NCBI GenBank assembly: GCA_021775805.1 | Contig: JAJFHD010000138.1 | Span: 1-64,000 of the forward strand | Direction: 5' to 3' | Length of the DNA: 64,000 nucleotides | Origin: Alphaproteobacteria bacterium | GTDB lineage: Bacteria; Pseudomonadota; Alphaproteobacteria; Rhizobiales; JAJFHC01 | Shown: positions 56,060-63,853 of the stretch, one piece after another | Layout: the number at the start of each line of letters is the position of its first letter | Numbering within the stretch: position 1 is the first letter of the stretch | The notes under the pieces: model-generated | Seen by the model: only the letters and a program-made list of their open reading frames with translations | Told to the model about the DNA's origin: nothing | The model's database searches: none | Translations under genes and position numbers: made by a program

Positions 56060-56533
56060 CTATTGCTTCTTGGGCGTACGGTATCCTTCATGGCACCCCT
56101 TGCAGCCCTTCCCGAGCGACGAAAACGAGGCGGCAAACCCGTCCTGATCGAATTCGCCGCCGGCCTCGGCTGTCGCCTTGGCCGCGGCAATCGCTCCATC
56201 CATGATTTTCATGAAGCCCTCGTTGTCGCTCCAGATCGTCTCTTTCGCCCGGCTCTTTTCCGGGACGTCTCCAGCGGGAAACAGATCCTTGGCCTTGGTC
56301 AGATTGGTTGCAATGATACCGGCCTTGGCTTCAACGGTTTCGCCGTCGAATGTGCTGGGATCAGCCATCATTTTCCCCATGGCCTCCATCGCAGCGCCCA
56401 CTTCCTTCATGGCAGCCGACCGGTCTGCAAAGGCATCCGCGTGAACCGACGTCGCCGAAACGGCCAGTCCAAAGGCTGCCGCAAGGGCAATTCCGGTTTT
56501 CGCTGTGACCAGGTTCTGAAAACGAGACAACAT
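56060..56533 (-). CDS. Cytochrome c' / c556 (class II cytochrome c)
   Basis: 157 residues starting MLSRFQNLVTAKTG, with GGGAGGA upstream. Signal peptide to about SVHADAF. A four-helix bundle (RSAAMKEVGAAMEAMGKMM) ends with the single haem site C144-x2-C147-H148 in GKGCKGCHEGYR, the class II location. Such proteins bind NO/CO or carry electrons in the periplasm. The residue after the signal, with Met in AMKEVGAAM, could make it six-coordinate (c556-like); this is not certain. It is the first gene of the seven-gene run. Confidence 0.93.
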   Translation of the reverse strand: MLSRFQNLVTAKTGIALAAAFGLAVSATSVHADAFADRSAAMKEVGAAMEAMGKMMADPSTFDGETVEAKAGIIATNLTKAKDLFPAGDVPEKSRAKETIWSDNEGFMKIMDGAIAAAKATAEAGGEFDQDGFAASFSSLGKGCKGCHEGYRTPKKQ

Positions 56534-56564
56534 AGACAATCCTCCCAAGTGGTTATTGCCCGGG

Positions 56565-56594
56565 AGTATAGGGTTAAGTGTTCCGCTTTGTTAA
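56565..56594 (-). promoter_or_regulatory. Probable promoter of the cytochrome-hydantoinase run
   Basis: Reading on the minus strand, TTAACA and TATACT are separated by 18 bases, about 32 bases upstream of the cytochrome c' start. A further CTTAAC copy lies within the spacer. It is the only good promoter-like element seen upstream of the seven genes. Confidence 0.5.
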
Positions 56595-56705
56595 GTCTTC
56601 TTGGGAAAATTTCGCGCAAGTGCGTTAAGAATCCGGAGACGTAGCGATTTGCCGTCCTCGCTTCACAAATCAGCCGGAAAACCGGCTTTTCGCTGCCTGG
56701 ACAAA

Positions 56706-57167
56706 TCAGTCCTTACGGCACCCATAGGCCTGCATGCACGAATTGTACCCGGCCCGGGTATTCTCCGCGTTTCGCACGCACATGGCAGAAACACGGACAC
56801 AGCGCCCACCATAATCAAACCCGTTTGCCGCCCGGCTGCTGTTGTAGGTCCGGTAGAACGGTGTGGGTGGACCGTTATAGCGACTGCCGCCGAACCGGCG
56901 GCCCCGGAACGTATACTCACGGAAACTCGGGCGTCTGCGAAAATACTGCGCCCCCGGCTCAGGCGGCAGGTCGGTGACGGGAACAGGGTTAAGACGAGAA
57001 CCTGCCGCAAGATCCGTTGCGATCGATTCCTGAACACCGTTCAGGGACTGTCCGGCCAAAACCGTGACCGGTGAACCTGTGGCGTCGGAATGGGAGAAAA
57101 CAGTGACTGCCAGGAAGGCACTTGCGGTGACGATACCCAACCCGCTTTTTCGCATTATCCTCATCAT
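56706..57167 (-). CDS. Secreted cysteine-containing protein, unknown
   Basis: 153 residues. The first of two adjacent ATG codons has GGGAG upstream. A signal peptide (LGIVTASAFLAVTVFS) is followed by a polar, Pro/Arg-rich middle (FRRRPSFREYTFRGRRF) and an end with four cysteines: GRCVRVSAMCVRNAEN and SCMQAYGCRKD. The Cys could form two disulfides. I do not recognise the family. It sits upstream of the cytochrome run on the same strand, separated by a gap of 172 bases, so it is probably a separate unit. Confidence 0.7.
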   Translation of the reverse strand: MMRIMRKSGLGIVTASAFLAVTVFSHSDATGSPVTVLAGQSLNGVQESIATDLAAGSRLNPVPVTDLPPEPGAQYFRRRPSFREYTFRGRRFGGSRYNGPPTPFYRTYNSSRAANGFDYGGRCVRVSAMCVRNAENTRAGYNSCMQAYGCRKD

Positions 57168-57315
57168 GGTCTCCCGCTTTGAAGCCAGGCGCAAACCATC
57201 GCATGGAACTTTGCCGGAATTGCGTTTCGATCCCGGCGATCCTGGTACATGAGTGCCTCAAATATGCCATCGGGGACCTTGGGCGGCCTCCCATGTGACC
57301 TTGCGGCCGACCGCT

Positions 57316-57948
57316 CTATTGCTGTCTGCCGGCAAGTGCCGCGTTCACGCCCAGCCCCAGATAGAGGCTGCCCGTCACATAGCGCGGCAATGGCCCCTGC
57401 ATGATGCGCCCGCGAATCCGGTGGCGCAGGCTGCCGGCCAGGAGCGCATAGCCACCGTCCGTGAAGAGCGCAAGCGTCACATAGATCAGCCCAAGCAGCA
57501 AAACCTGCCCCGAAACTGATCCGGCACCCGGATTCACGAACTGGGGCAGATACGCCAGAAAGAAAACGGCGATCTTGGGATTAAAAACACTGACGACCAC
57601 CCCATCCACAAACAGCCGGCGCAACGAGACCGGTGTCAGGGCGTCATTGCCGGTGCGCGCGCGGCCGCTGAAAATCGTCCGCAGACCCAGATAGATGAGG
57701 TAGCCCGCCCCCAGGGCCTTGACGACGCTGAAGGCGGTCGCAGATGTCATCAGGATGGCGGAGAGGCCGACCGCGGCAGCAACCACATGCACGAGGGCAC
57801 CGATCGACAGCCCGACCACCGATGCCAGCCCGGCCCGCAGCCCCTGACTGGCACTGCGCGCGACCACGTAGAGGACGCCCGGTCCAGGAATCAGTAGAAC
57901 CACGAGAGACGCGGCGACAAATCCCAACAACAACGGACCACTCGGCAT
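57316..57948 (-). CDS. LysE/RhtB family amino acid exporter
   Basis: 210 residues with six hydrophobic helices. The LysE signature is near the N-terminus: LLIPGPGVLYVVARSASQGLRAG, followed by GLSIGALVHVVAAAVGLS. Later FNPKIAVFFLAYLPQFVNPG is typical of RhtB/LeuE. ATG with GGAGGA. Exports amino acids or derivatives; which one is not visible. Single gene, with a gap on either side. Confidence 0.93.
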   Translation of the reverse strand: MPSGPLLLGFVAASLVVLLIPGPGVLYVVARSASQGLRAGLASVVGLSIGALVHVVAAAVGLSAILMTSATAFSVVKALGAGYLIYLGLRTIFSGRARTGNDALTPVSLRRLFVDGVVVSVFNPKIAVFFLAYLPQFVNPGAGSVSGQVLLLGLIYVTLALFTDGGYALLAGSLRHRIRGRIMQGPLPRYVTGSLYLGLGVNAALAGRQQ

Positions 57949-58413
57949 GGCGTCCTCCTACGGATGTAGCGCGGTTTGCCGGATCGTTTCGCATCCGCCG
58001 GAAAGCGCGCAGTTTCTCAGTGCGATTGTGGCAGATAGAGGCCATCGCCGAAAGCCAGTGTTCAGCAAACCGGCCGTCTGCAATTTCGCCGACAGTGTAG
58101 CGGCTTGATTGGTGCTCACCACCGTCTAAGTAGAATTACGACCCCATTGCGGTGCAGTGTACATCGTTCAAATTTGGAACTGCCCACACAGATGGGCATT
58201 GGCATTATGATTTCACTGCATTGCTGATTAGCAACAGTAGACGCCGACTGTCCTTCGGTTGAAAGTATTTTTAGGCAACACTGCGCCAATCCACTCCTCC
58301 AAAATACTAACGGATTCCGAAGATCGTTTCTCACTCATGTTTTTATTTGTTTTCGGGTAAATTGTCTTGATATTCTGAACATGGAATCAAGTTCTTTTAT
58401 TAAGTGAGGATGG
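57949..58413. other. Intergenic region between LysE gene and TPR gene
   Basis: 465 bases, becoming AT-richer to the right (from about 58140). No gene supported. It should contain divergent promoters for the exporter and the TPR protein. No copy of the tRNA-Val 3' end is visible here. Confidence 0.5.
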
Positions 58414-59748
58414 ATGCATAAACTGCGTAATATAGGTTGTATTGTTGCAATTGCAGTGTTGTGGTTTGTCCAGGGTAGTCACCCGTCTTCCGGTCAATCG
58501 GCTGCACTGCAAGAAACTTATGAAAAGTTCAGATCTCTTTATCAACAAGGCCGGTACGCAGATGCCGAAGTCCATGCTGAGAACGCCCTGAGTCTCGTCA
58601 CCAAAGAGTATGGATCGGCATCCCAACCGACCGCCACACTTCTCAACGATCTCGCGCTTGTAAAGATGGCTCAAGGCCAGCTTGGGCACGCGGAGGCGCT
58701 GTTTAATCGTTCTCTAGACATTCGAGAGAATTCCTCCGGGTCGGAACCGTTGCGCGTGGCCCACAGCCTTTCAAACTTGACTGAACTCTATCGAATACAA
58801 GGCCGGTACGCCGCTGCGGAAGAGGTGGCCCGACGTTCACTTTCAATGCGTGAGAAAGCACTGGGATCAAGCCACCCGGATGTCGCCCTGAGTCTGAACA
58901 ATCTCGCGGTAGTTCAGAAGGAGCAAGGCCACTTCGACACCGCCGAGCAATCGCATCGGCGCGCGCTTGCGATACGAGAGAAAGCCTTGGGAACGGAACA
59001 TGATCAAGTGGCGGATAGCCTACATGGCCTCGGAGTCCTCCATATTGCGCAACATCGAATTGCCGACGCAGAAGCCATGCTTCTTCGCTCTTTGGCAATT
59101 CGAAAGGTGACATCAGGTGTGCGACATCCGAGATATGCAAATAATCTCAACAGCTTGGCATTGGTTTACAGCCTACAAGGCGACGACAAAAAGGCTGAGG
59201 AATTTTATGAACGCTCCTTGGCTCTTTTCGAATCTGCACTGGGACCCGAGCATCCGGAAGTCGCAAATACTCTTACAAACTTGGTGACGCTTTACCTCAA
59301 CCGAAAGAACTACGCAAAAGCTGAGCCGCTCGCACTGCGTTCTCTCGCAATTCGGGAAAGGACTCTCGGGGCTAATCATCCGCTTGTCGCTCAGAGCCTC
59401 AACAACATTGCTGCATTGCGAATGTTTCAGGGCAGCTACCAAGAAGCAGAGGCACTGCTTGAGAAGACTCTGGCTATTTGGGAAAAGTCCCTTGGCCCGG
59501 AGCATCCCGATGTAGCCACCTGCCTCAACAATCTAGCGGAAAGCTACAGGGCGCAGAGTTACCTCACGAAGGCCGAACCCCTGTTTGTACGCTCACTCGA
59601 AATTCGGCAAAAGATGCTTGGAAATCACCATCCTTTGGTCGCCGAAGTACTATTGAATTATGCTGATTTACTGCAGGAGATGGGGCGCGTCGATGAAGCT
59701 GCCGCGATGAAGAGACGCGCAGAAACCGTCGTTGAAAAACCCAAGTGA
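58414..59748 (+). CDS. Secreted kinesin-light-chain-like TPR protein
   Basis: 444 residues. A signal peptide (NIGCIVAIAVLWFVQGSHP) precedes eight or nine consecutive 42-residue TPR units, each ending in an IREKALGxxHPxVAxSLNNL-like motif (for example REKALGSSHPDVALSLNNL and ALGPEHPEVANTLTNL). The 42-residue spacing is that of kinesin-light-chain/TPR_12 repeats rather than the 34-residue TPR of the other two TPR genes in the window. Base composition is clearly less GC-rich than in neighbours. An interaction scaffold, but with no partner visible. Confidence 0.85.
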   Translation: MHKLRNIGCIVAIAVLWFVQGSHPSSGQSAALQETYEKFRSLYQQGRYADAEVHAENALSLVTKEYGSASQPTATLLNDLALVKMAQGQLGHAEALFNRSLDIRENSSGSEPLRVAHSLSNLTELYRIQGRYAAAEEVARRSLSMREKALGSSHPDVALSLNNLAVVQKEQGHFDTAEQSHRRALAIREKALGTEHDQVADSLHGLGVLHIAQHRIADAEAMLLRSLAIRKVTSGVRHPRYANNLNSLALVYSLQGDDKKAEEFYERSLALFESALGPEHPEVANTLTNLVTLYLNRKNYAKAEPLALRSLAIRERTLGANHPLVAQSLNNIAALRMFQGSYQEAEALLEKTLAIWEKSLGPEHPDVATCLNNLAESYRAQSYLTKAEPLFVRSLEIRQKMLGNHHPLVAEVLLNYADLLQEMGRVDEAAAMKRRAETVVEKPK

Positions 59749-60078
59749 GCGCTAATTCTGCGAACAAGATGAAACCAGCAACAGTTCTCGCTAAGTGCGC
59801 CGAAGCACCACACAGGTCACCTTAGCCACATGCTTTAGACAGACCAGGCATTCGCTCTAAAGCGCCATCGGGCCGTTACAATCCGCCCGGTCATACACCA
59901 CCAGTGTCGAACAGAAAGGCTGGGAGCGCTTCCCGATCAACCATGTGCTTGGTCCCTTCTCTGCTCGCCATGGTCGGCATCTGGGAGTGTCTTGGATCTC
60001 GATTGTCGCAGGGTTGATGTCTGGTCAAAATCAAGTGCCCGCACTCGAACATTTCACTGTTTCATCGGGAGAATGTGA
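59749..60078. other. Non-coding stretch between TPR gene and tRNA-Val
   Basis: 330 bases without a supported gene. An 8-bp inverted repeat (GCTTTAGA at 59831-59838, TCTAAAGC at 59855-59862) is visible. Fragments look coding-like on both strands but are interrupted, and could be the remnant of a lost gene. No repeat of the tRNA 3' end was found by eye. Confidence 0.45.
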
Positions 60079-60153
60079 TGGTGGGCGTAATAGGGATTGA
60101 ACCTATGACCCCTTCGATGTCACCGAAGTGCTCTACCGCTGAGCTACACGCCC
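60079..60153 (-). tRNA. tRNA-Val (GAC)
   Basis: 75 nucleotides including encoded CCA. The acceptor pairs GGGCGTG with TACGCCC, the D stem is GCTC/GAGC, the anticodon stem CTTCG/CGAAG holds loop GTGACAT with anticodon GAC, and the T stem is ATAGG/CCTAT around TTCAATC. Flanking GTGATG and CATCAC could extend the precursor stem. Confidence 0.95.
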
Positions 60154-60275
60154 ATCACAGCGGCCCGGTGTCCGGGCAGCGAATGTGCAACCATATATCG
60201 GGAAAGGTCGGCGCGCGCAAGCCCCGGTTTGCGCCTGTTCGGTGATACGCCGGCCGGCGTCGGGGCACGCCGCTA

Positions 60276-60635
60276 TCAGGCCGCCATCAGGCGTTCGACC
60301 TCGTTCACCAGATCGCGCAGGTGGAATGGTTTGGACAGGACCTTGGCATCCTTGGGGGCCTCGTTGTCGGGGTTGAGGGCGACGGCGGCAAACCCTGTGA
60401 TGAACATGATCTTCATGCCCGGATCCAGTTCGGCTGCACGCCGCGCCAGTTCGATGCCGTCCATTTCCGGCATCACGATATCTGTCAGCAGCAGCTCGAA
60501 CGTCTCATGCTTGACGCGCTCATAGGCACTCATGCCCTCGCCGAACGATATAACGTCATGGCCCGCGTTTTGCAGCGCCTTGACGAGAAACCGCCGCATG
60601 TCCTCGTCGTCTTCAGCGAGCAGGATCTTTGCCAT
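60276..60635 (-). CDS. cpdR: Response regulator CpdR
   Basis: 119 residues, a receiver domain only: acidic pair D9/D10 in LLAEDDEDMRRFL, phosphorylation site D52 in LLTDIVMPEMDG, conserved Lys in VLSKPFHLRDL, ending ERLMAA. Sequence and length match CpdR, which in Caulobacter, when unphosphorylated, primes ClpXP to degrade cell-cycle proteins. It is divergent from an N-formylglutamate amidohydrolase gene, a link seen in other alphaproteobacteria as far as I recall. The phosphorelay partners (CckA/ChpT) are not in the window. Confidence 0.9.
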   Translation of the reverse strand: MAKILLAEDDEDMRRFLVKALQNAGHDVISFGEGMSAYERVKHETFELLLTDIVMPEMDGIELARRAAELDPGMKIMFITGFAAVALNPDNEAPKDAKVLSKPFHLRDLVNEVERLMAA

Positions 60636-60871
60636 TTATCTTCCCGTCCCTTGTCGCGCCCCGAAGCGCCCACATTCCATTTATATGGTTACGCCCAAGA
60701 GGTAAATACCACGTGAAAGCGCGACCCTACAGTGTCTGGCACCGCAATTCAGGCACGAAGCGACATCTTGGTTTATGCGTAGACTCCTCACCCTTATGCT
60801 GGCACTGTCTCAACAAGGGCAGCGCGCGCGCACAATGATCGTGTTTGCCGATGTCACAATGCGGGCGTGAA

Positions 60872-61771
60872 ATGGAAGATCCGGCGACAATTTTCGACCC
60901 TCCCTTTGAAGTCAGGACACCAGGGAACCACACGGTACCCATGATTTTCAATTCGCCTCACAGCGGGCGGGTATATCCGGAGTCCTTCCTGCGCACCTCC
61001 GCCCTCGACCCCCACAGCCTGCGCAAGTCCGAAGACTATTTCGTCGACGAGCTCTTTGAAAACGTTGTCGGTCTCGGCGCCCCGCTGATGCATGCCAATT
61101 TCCCGCGCGCCTATCTCGATCTTAACCGCGAGCCCTATGAGCTCGATCCGCAGATGTTCTCCGACCGGCTTCCCGACTACGTCAACACACGGTCCCTGAG
61201 GGCCGCGGGCGGCCTCGGCACGATCGCGCGCATCGTGTCTGAGGCAACAGAGATCTACAAAGCCAAGTTGCCCTTCGGAGAGGCCCAGGCCCGCATCCGT
61301 TCGCTCTACATCCCCTACCATGAGCAGCTGCGTTCGCTGCTGCGGTCGACCCGCGAGAAGTTCGATGCTCTCCTGATGATCGACTGCCATTCCATGCCGT
61401 CGGCATGCGGGTCGAAATCCCGCTCCAGCAGTTCCAACCGTCCCGATTTTGTCCTCGGAGACCGTTACGGCACCGCCTGCGTCAGCCAGATCACCGATCT
61501 CGTCGAGGCCGTGCTAACCCGGATGGGATACTCCGTGGTCAGAAACAAGCCTTACGCCGGCGGCTACATCACCCACACTTACGGCCGCCCCGCCCTCGGC
61601 ATGCATGTACTCCAGCTCGAGGTAAACCGGTCGCTCTATGTTGACGAGGATACTCTGGCGAAGCATGGCGGATTCTACCGCCTGTGTGACGACCTCATGT
61701 CGGTGGTTGCCGAATTGATCGAATGCCTGCCTGAACTGACCAGGCCCTACCGCGCAACCGCTGCCGAATAA
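60872..61771 (+). CDS. N-formylglutamate amidohydrolase (copy 2)
   Basis: 299 residues from MEDPATIFDPPFEV; ATG at 60851 or TTG at 60845 are alternatives. Motifs: IFNSPHSGRVYP, HANFPRAYLDLNREPYELDP, the active-site LLMIDCHSMPSA and VLGDRYGTACV, and NKPYAGGYITHTYGRP. Compared with copy 1 (40063-40899) this has the classical HutG-like layout. Predicted to hydrolyse N-formyl-L-glutamate or related formamides. Divergent from cpdR, followed on the opposite strand by the sRNA. Confidence 0.9.
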   Translation: MEDPATIFDPPFEVRTPGNHTVPMIFNSPHSGRVYPESFLRTSALDPHSLRKSEDYFVDELFENVVGLGAPLMHANFPRAYLDLNREPYELDPQMFSDRLPDYVNTRSLRAAGGLGTIARIVSEATEIYKAKLPFGEAQARIRSLYIPYHEQLRSLLRSTREKFDALLMIDCHSMPSACGSKSRSSSSNRPDFVLGDRYGTACVSQITDLVEAVLTRMGYSVVRNKPYAGGYITHTYGRPALGMHVLQLEVNRSLYVDEDTLAKHGGFYRLCDDLMSVVAELIECLPELTRPYRATAAE

Positions 61772-61775
61772 ACAC

Positions 61776-61871
61776 AAAAAAAGGGCCGTTCACACAATGT
61801 GGAACGGCCCAAGTCTAGGGAGGAAACGCCCAGGAAGGGCTGCGCGTTCGACGGCCATGCCGTCTCTGCGC
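61776..61871 (-). ncRNA. suhB/MmgR (alpha-r8)-type small RNA
   Basis: On the minus strand a short unit is visible. Promoter-like elements TTGAAA and TATTAA lie just upstream (-10 at 61878-61883), preceded by the TTGTGCAATGCAATATT stretch. The transcript contains the single-stranded GTTTCCTCCCTAGACTTGG motif and ends in a 9-bp terminator (GGGCCGTTC with GAACGGCCC) plus seven T. This combination matches my memory of the suhB RNA family (MmgR in Sinorhizobium), often near inositol-monophosphatase-family genes; hisN is 1.2 kb away. The 5' end is estimated. Confidence 0.75.
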
Positions 61872-62272
61872 GCTGACTTAATATTGCATTGCACAAAGAG
61901 AATTTCAAGAGAATTTTGATCATTTGCATAAAAATAATTCTCTTCGAATCGTTTGGAATTTAAATCAATAATATCAATCAATTAAGATCCATCAGATCTT
62001 TCTGTTTGGAATTATACGGCGTTGTATCACAGCAAATTGAAGTCAGAGGGTTGCGTCAGAGACATGGCTATATTGCAGCGCACACATGAACAGCAACACG
62101 CCTGTGAGGCTGTTGTTTGCCGAATCGGCGGCCGTCAAGGTGATGTCGGCGCCCGATTGGGTTTGTGAAGTCTGCCGTGATACAATTTTTTGTGATGGAA
62201 GCGTCCTCATCCGCGCCGTGTTTGATTCCTGACAGTCACCGCAGTGATTCTTCGCACCTGAAAGGCCAGAGC
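61872..62272. other. AT-rich gap between sRNA and YceI gene
   Basis: 401 bases. The left part (to about 62000) is strongly AT-rich and carries the sRNA promoter reading left. The remainder has only short open frames with no family resemblance, and should contain the promoter of the YceI gene. Confidence 0.5.
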
Positions 62273-62944
62273 ATGAACACGATGGCATCCGTCGCAAGTC
62301 CGCAGGCACGCCAGATCAAGGCATGTACAGTGCCCACATGCGCCCTGGCGTTCGCGTTGGCGATACCGCTCGTCGCCGCATCCCAACCCGGTGCCTTTGC
62401 CCAAAGCCAGGCAAACATTATCGCCAAAGCCGGCGGCACTTACACGATTAGATCTGAAAACATCAAGACCCGGTTTCGCGTCAGGCAACTGGGCATCGCC
62501 ACGGTGACGGGCAGGTTCAAGACGGTGAAAGGGACATTCACCCTGTCACCCAGGAAGCCGGCAAGGAGCCGTGTCGACGTCACCATTCAGGCCGCAAGCG
62601 TCTCCCATTTGAACAAAGGCGTTCAGAAGTTCATGCGCGGTCCGGAACTTCTGCATGTAACCAAATATCCCAAGATCCGGTTCAGGGCCACCAGGGTCAC
62701 GCAAACGGGTCCGGCAACTGCAAAATTGACCGGAAAACTGACAATTCACAACAGGACCCACCCGATCACGATGGATGTGAAGTTCAGCCGTGCAGGCCGT
62801 GACCCGGCGCATGGCAACCGCTTCACCGCATCGTTTACCGCAGCCGGGAAATTCAAGCGCAGCACGTTTGGCATGACGGCGGGCAGCGCCGTGGTCAGCG
62901 ACGAGGTCAGGTTCGATATCGACGTGGTCGGCATCCGCCGCTGA
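62273..62944 (+). CDS. YceI-family periplasmic protein
   Basis: 223 residues from the ATG with AAAGG upstream. A signal peptide (CALAFALAIPLVAASQPGAFA) is followed by the lipocalin-like YceI beta-barrel: GTYTIRSENIKTRFRVRQLG, then KFMRGPELLHVTKYPKIRF and LTIHNRTHPITMDVKF. Family proteins bind polyisoprenoids or amphiphiles in the periplasm and sometimes respond to base or osmotic stress. Stands alone. Confidence 0.92.
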   Translation: MNTMASVASPQARQIKACTVPTCALAFALAIPLVAASQPGAFAQSQANIIAKAGGTYTIRSENIKTRFRVRQLGIATVTGRFKTVKGTFTLSPRKPARSRVDVTIQAASVSHLNKGVQKFMRGPELLHVTKYPKIRFRATRVTQTGPATAKLTGKLTIHNRTHPITMDVKFSRAGRDPAHGNRFTASFTAAGKFKRSTFGMTAGSAVVSDEVRFDIDVVGIRR

Positions 62945-63037
62945 CCGGCAGACGCAGCGGCGGATATGAATCCGCTTGAGTGACTCTGGCGAATATGGTC
63001 TATCCGCACAGCGTTTCACTCAAGCAGGGCATCCCCT

Positions 63038-63853
63038 ATGGCACCCCAGGCAACCTCCCCTGACACCGATCTCGATGCGCTGGTGGCTTTTGCCAACGAA
63101 CTGGCCGATGCCTCGGGAAAAGTCATTCTGCCCTATTTTCGGGCCGGCACACTTGTCGACAACAAGGAAGACGGACGCAAATTCGATCCTGTCACCGCAG
63201 CCGACCGGGAGGCGGAACGGGTAATCCGCGAACGCATTGAAACAGTGTATCCCGGTCATGGCATCATCGGCGAGGAACTGGGCAGCAAACCGGGAGAACG
63301 CTTCACCTGGATCCTGGATCCGATCGACGGCACCCGGTCTTTCATAACCGGTCTGCCCTTGTGGGGTACATTGATCGGATTGCTGGACGGCGACACACCG
63401 GTCGTCGGCATGATGGACCAGCCCTACACACAAGAGCGCTTCATCGGTACGGCCGCGGCAAGCCATTTGATCTGCAAGGGAACGGCGACCCGCCTGACCG
63501 CCAGCGACACCGTCAGCCTCGATCAGGCCAAACTGGCAGCGACCCATCCAGATATGTTCCGGCCCGGCGACGAGGCGGACGCATTTGCGCGGCTGCAGTC
63601 GGTTGCACGCATGACCCGTTTTGGCGGCGACTGCTACTTGTATGCCATGCTGGCGGCCGGCCAGATCGACCTCGTCGTCGAAGCGGGAATGAATACCTAC
63701 GACATCGCCGGTCTGGTCTGCGTCATCGAAGGCGCCGGCGGCGTCATCACCACATGGGACGGCGGCCCCGCCCATCCCGGCGGCAGAATGGTCGCCGCCG
63801 CCAATCAGACCCTTCACCAGAAGGCATTGGACGTTCTTAACGCGCGATGCTGA
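63038..63853 (+). CDS. hisN: Histidinol-phosphatase (inositol monophosphatase family)
   Basis: 271 residues. Metal-binding motifs of the IMPase fold: GEELGSKPGE (Glu), WILDPIDGTRSFITGLPLWG (DPIDGT) and a late YDIAGLVCVIEGAGG (Asp). The FITGLPLWGTLIGLLDGD stretch is that of HisN enzymes, which dephosphorylate histidinol-phosphate in histidine synthesis. The family also includes SuhB, which fits the nearby sRNA. Its 3' end overlaps a convergent gene by 40 bases. Confidence 0.88.
   Translation: MAPQATSPDTDLDALVAFANELADASGKVILPYFRAGTLVDNKEDGRKFDPVTAADREAERVIRERIETVYPGHGIIGEELGSKPGERFTWILDPIDGTRSFITGLPLWGTLIGLLDGDTPVVGMMDQPYTQERFIGTAAASHLICKGTATRLTASDTVSLDQAKLAATHPDMFRPGDEADAFARLQSVARMTRFGGDCYLYAMLAAGQIDLVVEAGMNTYDIAGLVCVIEGAGGVITTWDGGPAHPGGRMVAAANQTLHQKALDVLNARC

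Noticed and set aside
56571-56594. TTAAC copies read as a CtrA site upstream of cytochrome c'
   Set aside because: The spacing between TTAA halves is 13 bases, not 7.
59749-60078. Possible transposase remnant beside tRNA-Val
   Set aside because: No transposase motif could be read in any frame and no terminal repeats flank it.
60733-60750. TGGCAC-N5-TT resembling a sigma-54 promoter
   Set aside because: The -12 element lacks the GC of TTGC, and the position relative to the amidohydrolase start is not convincing.
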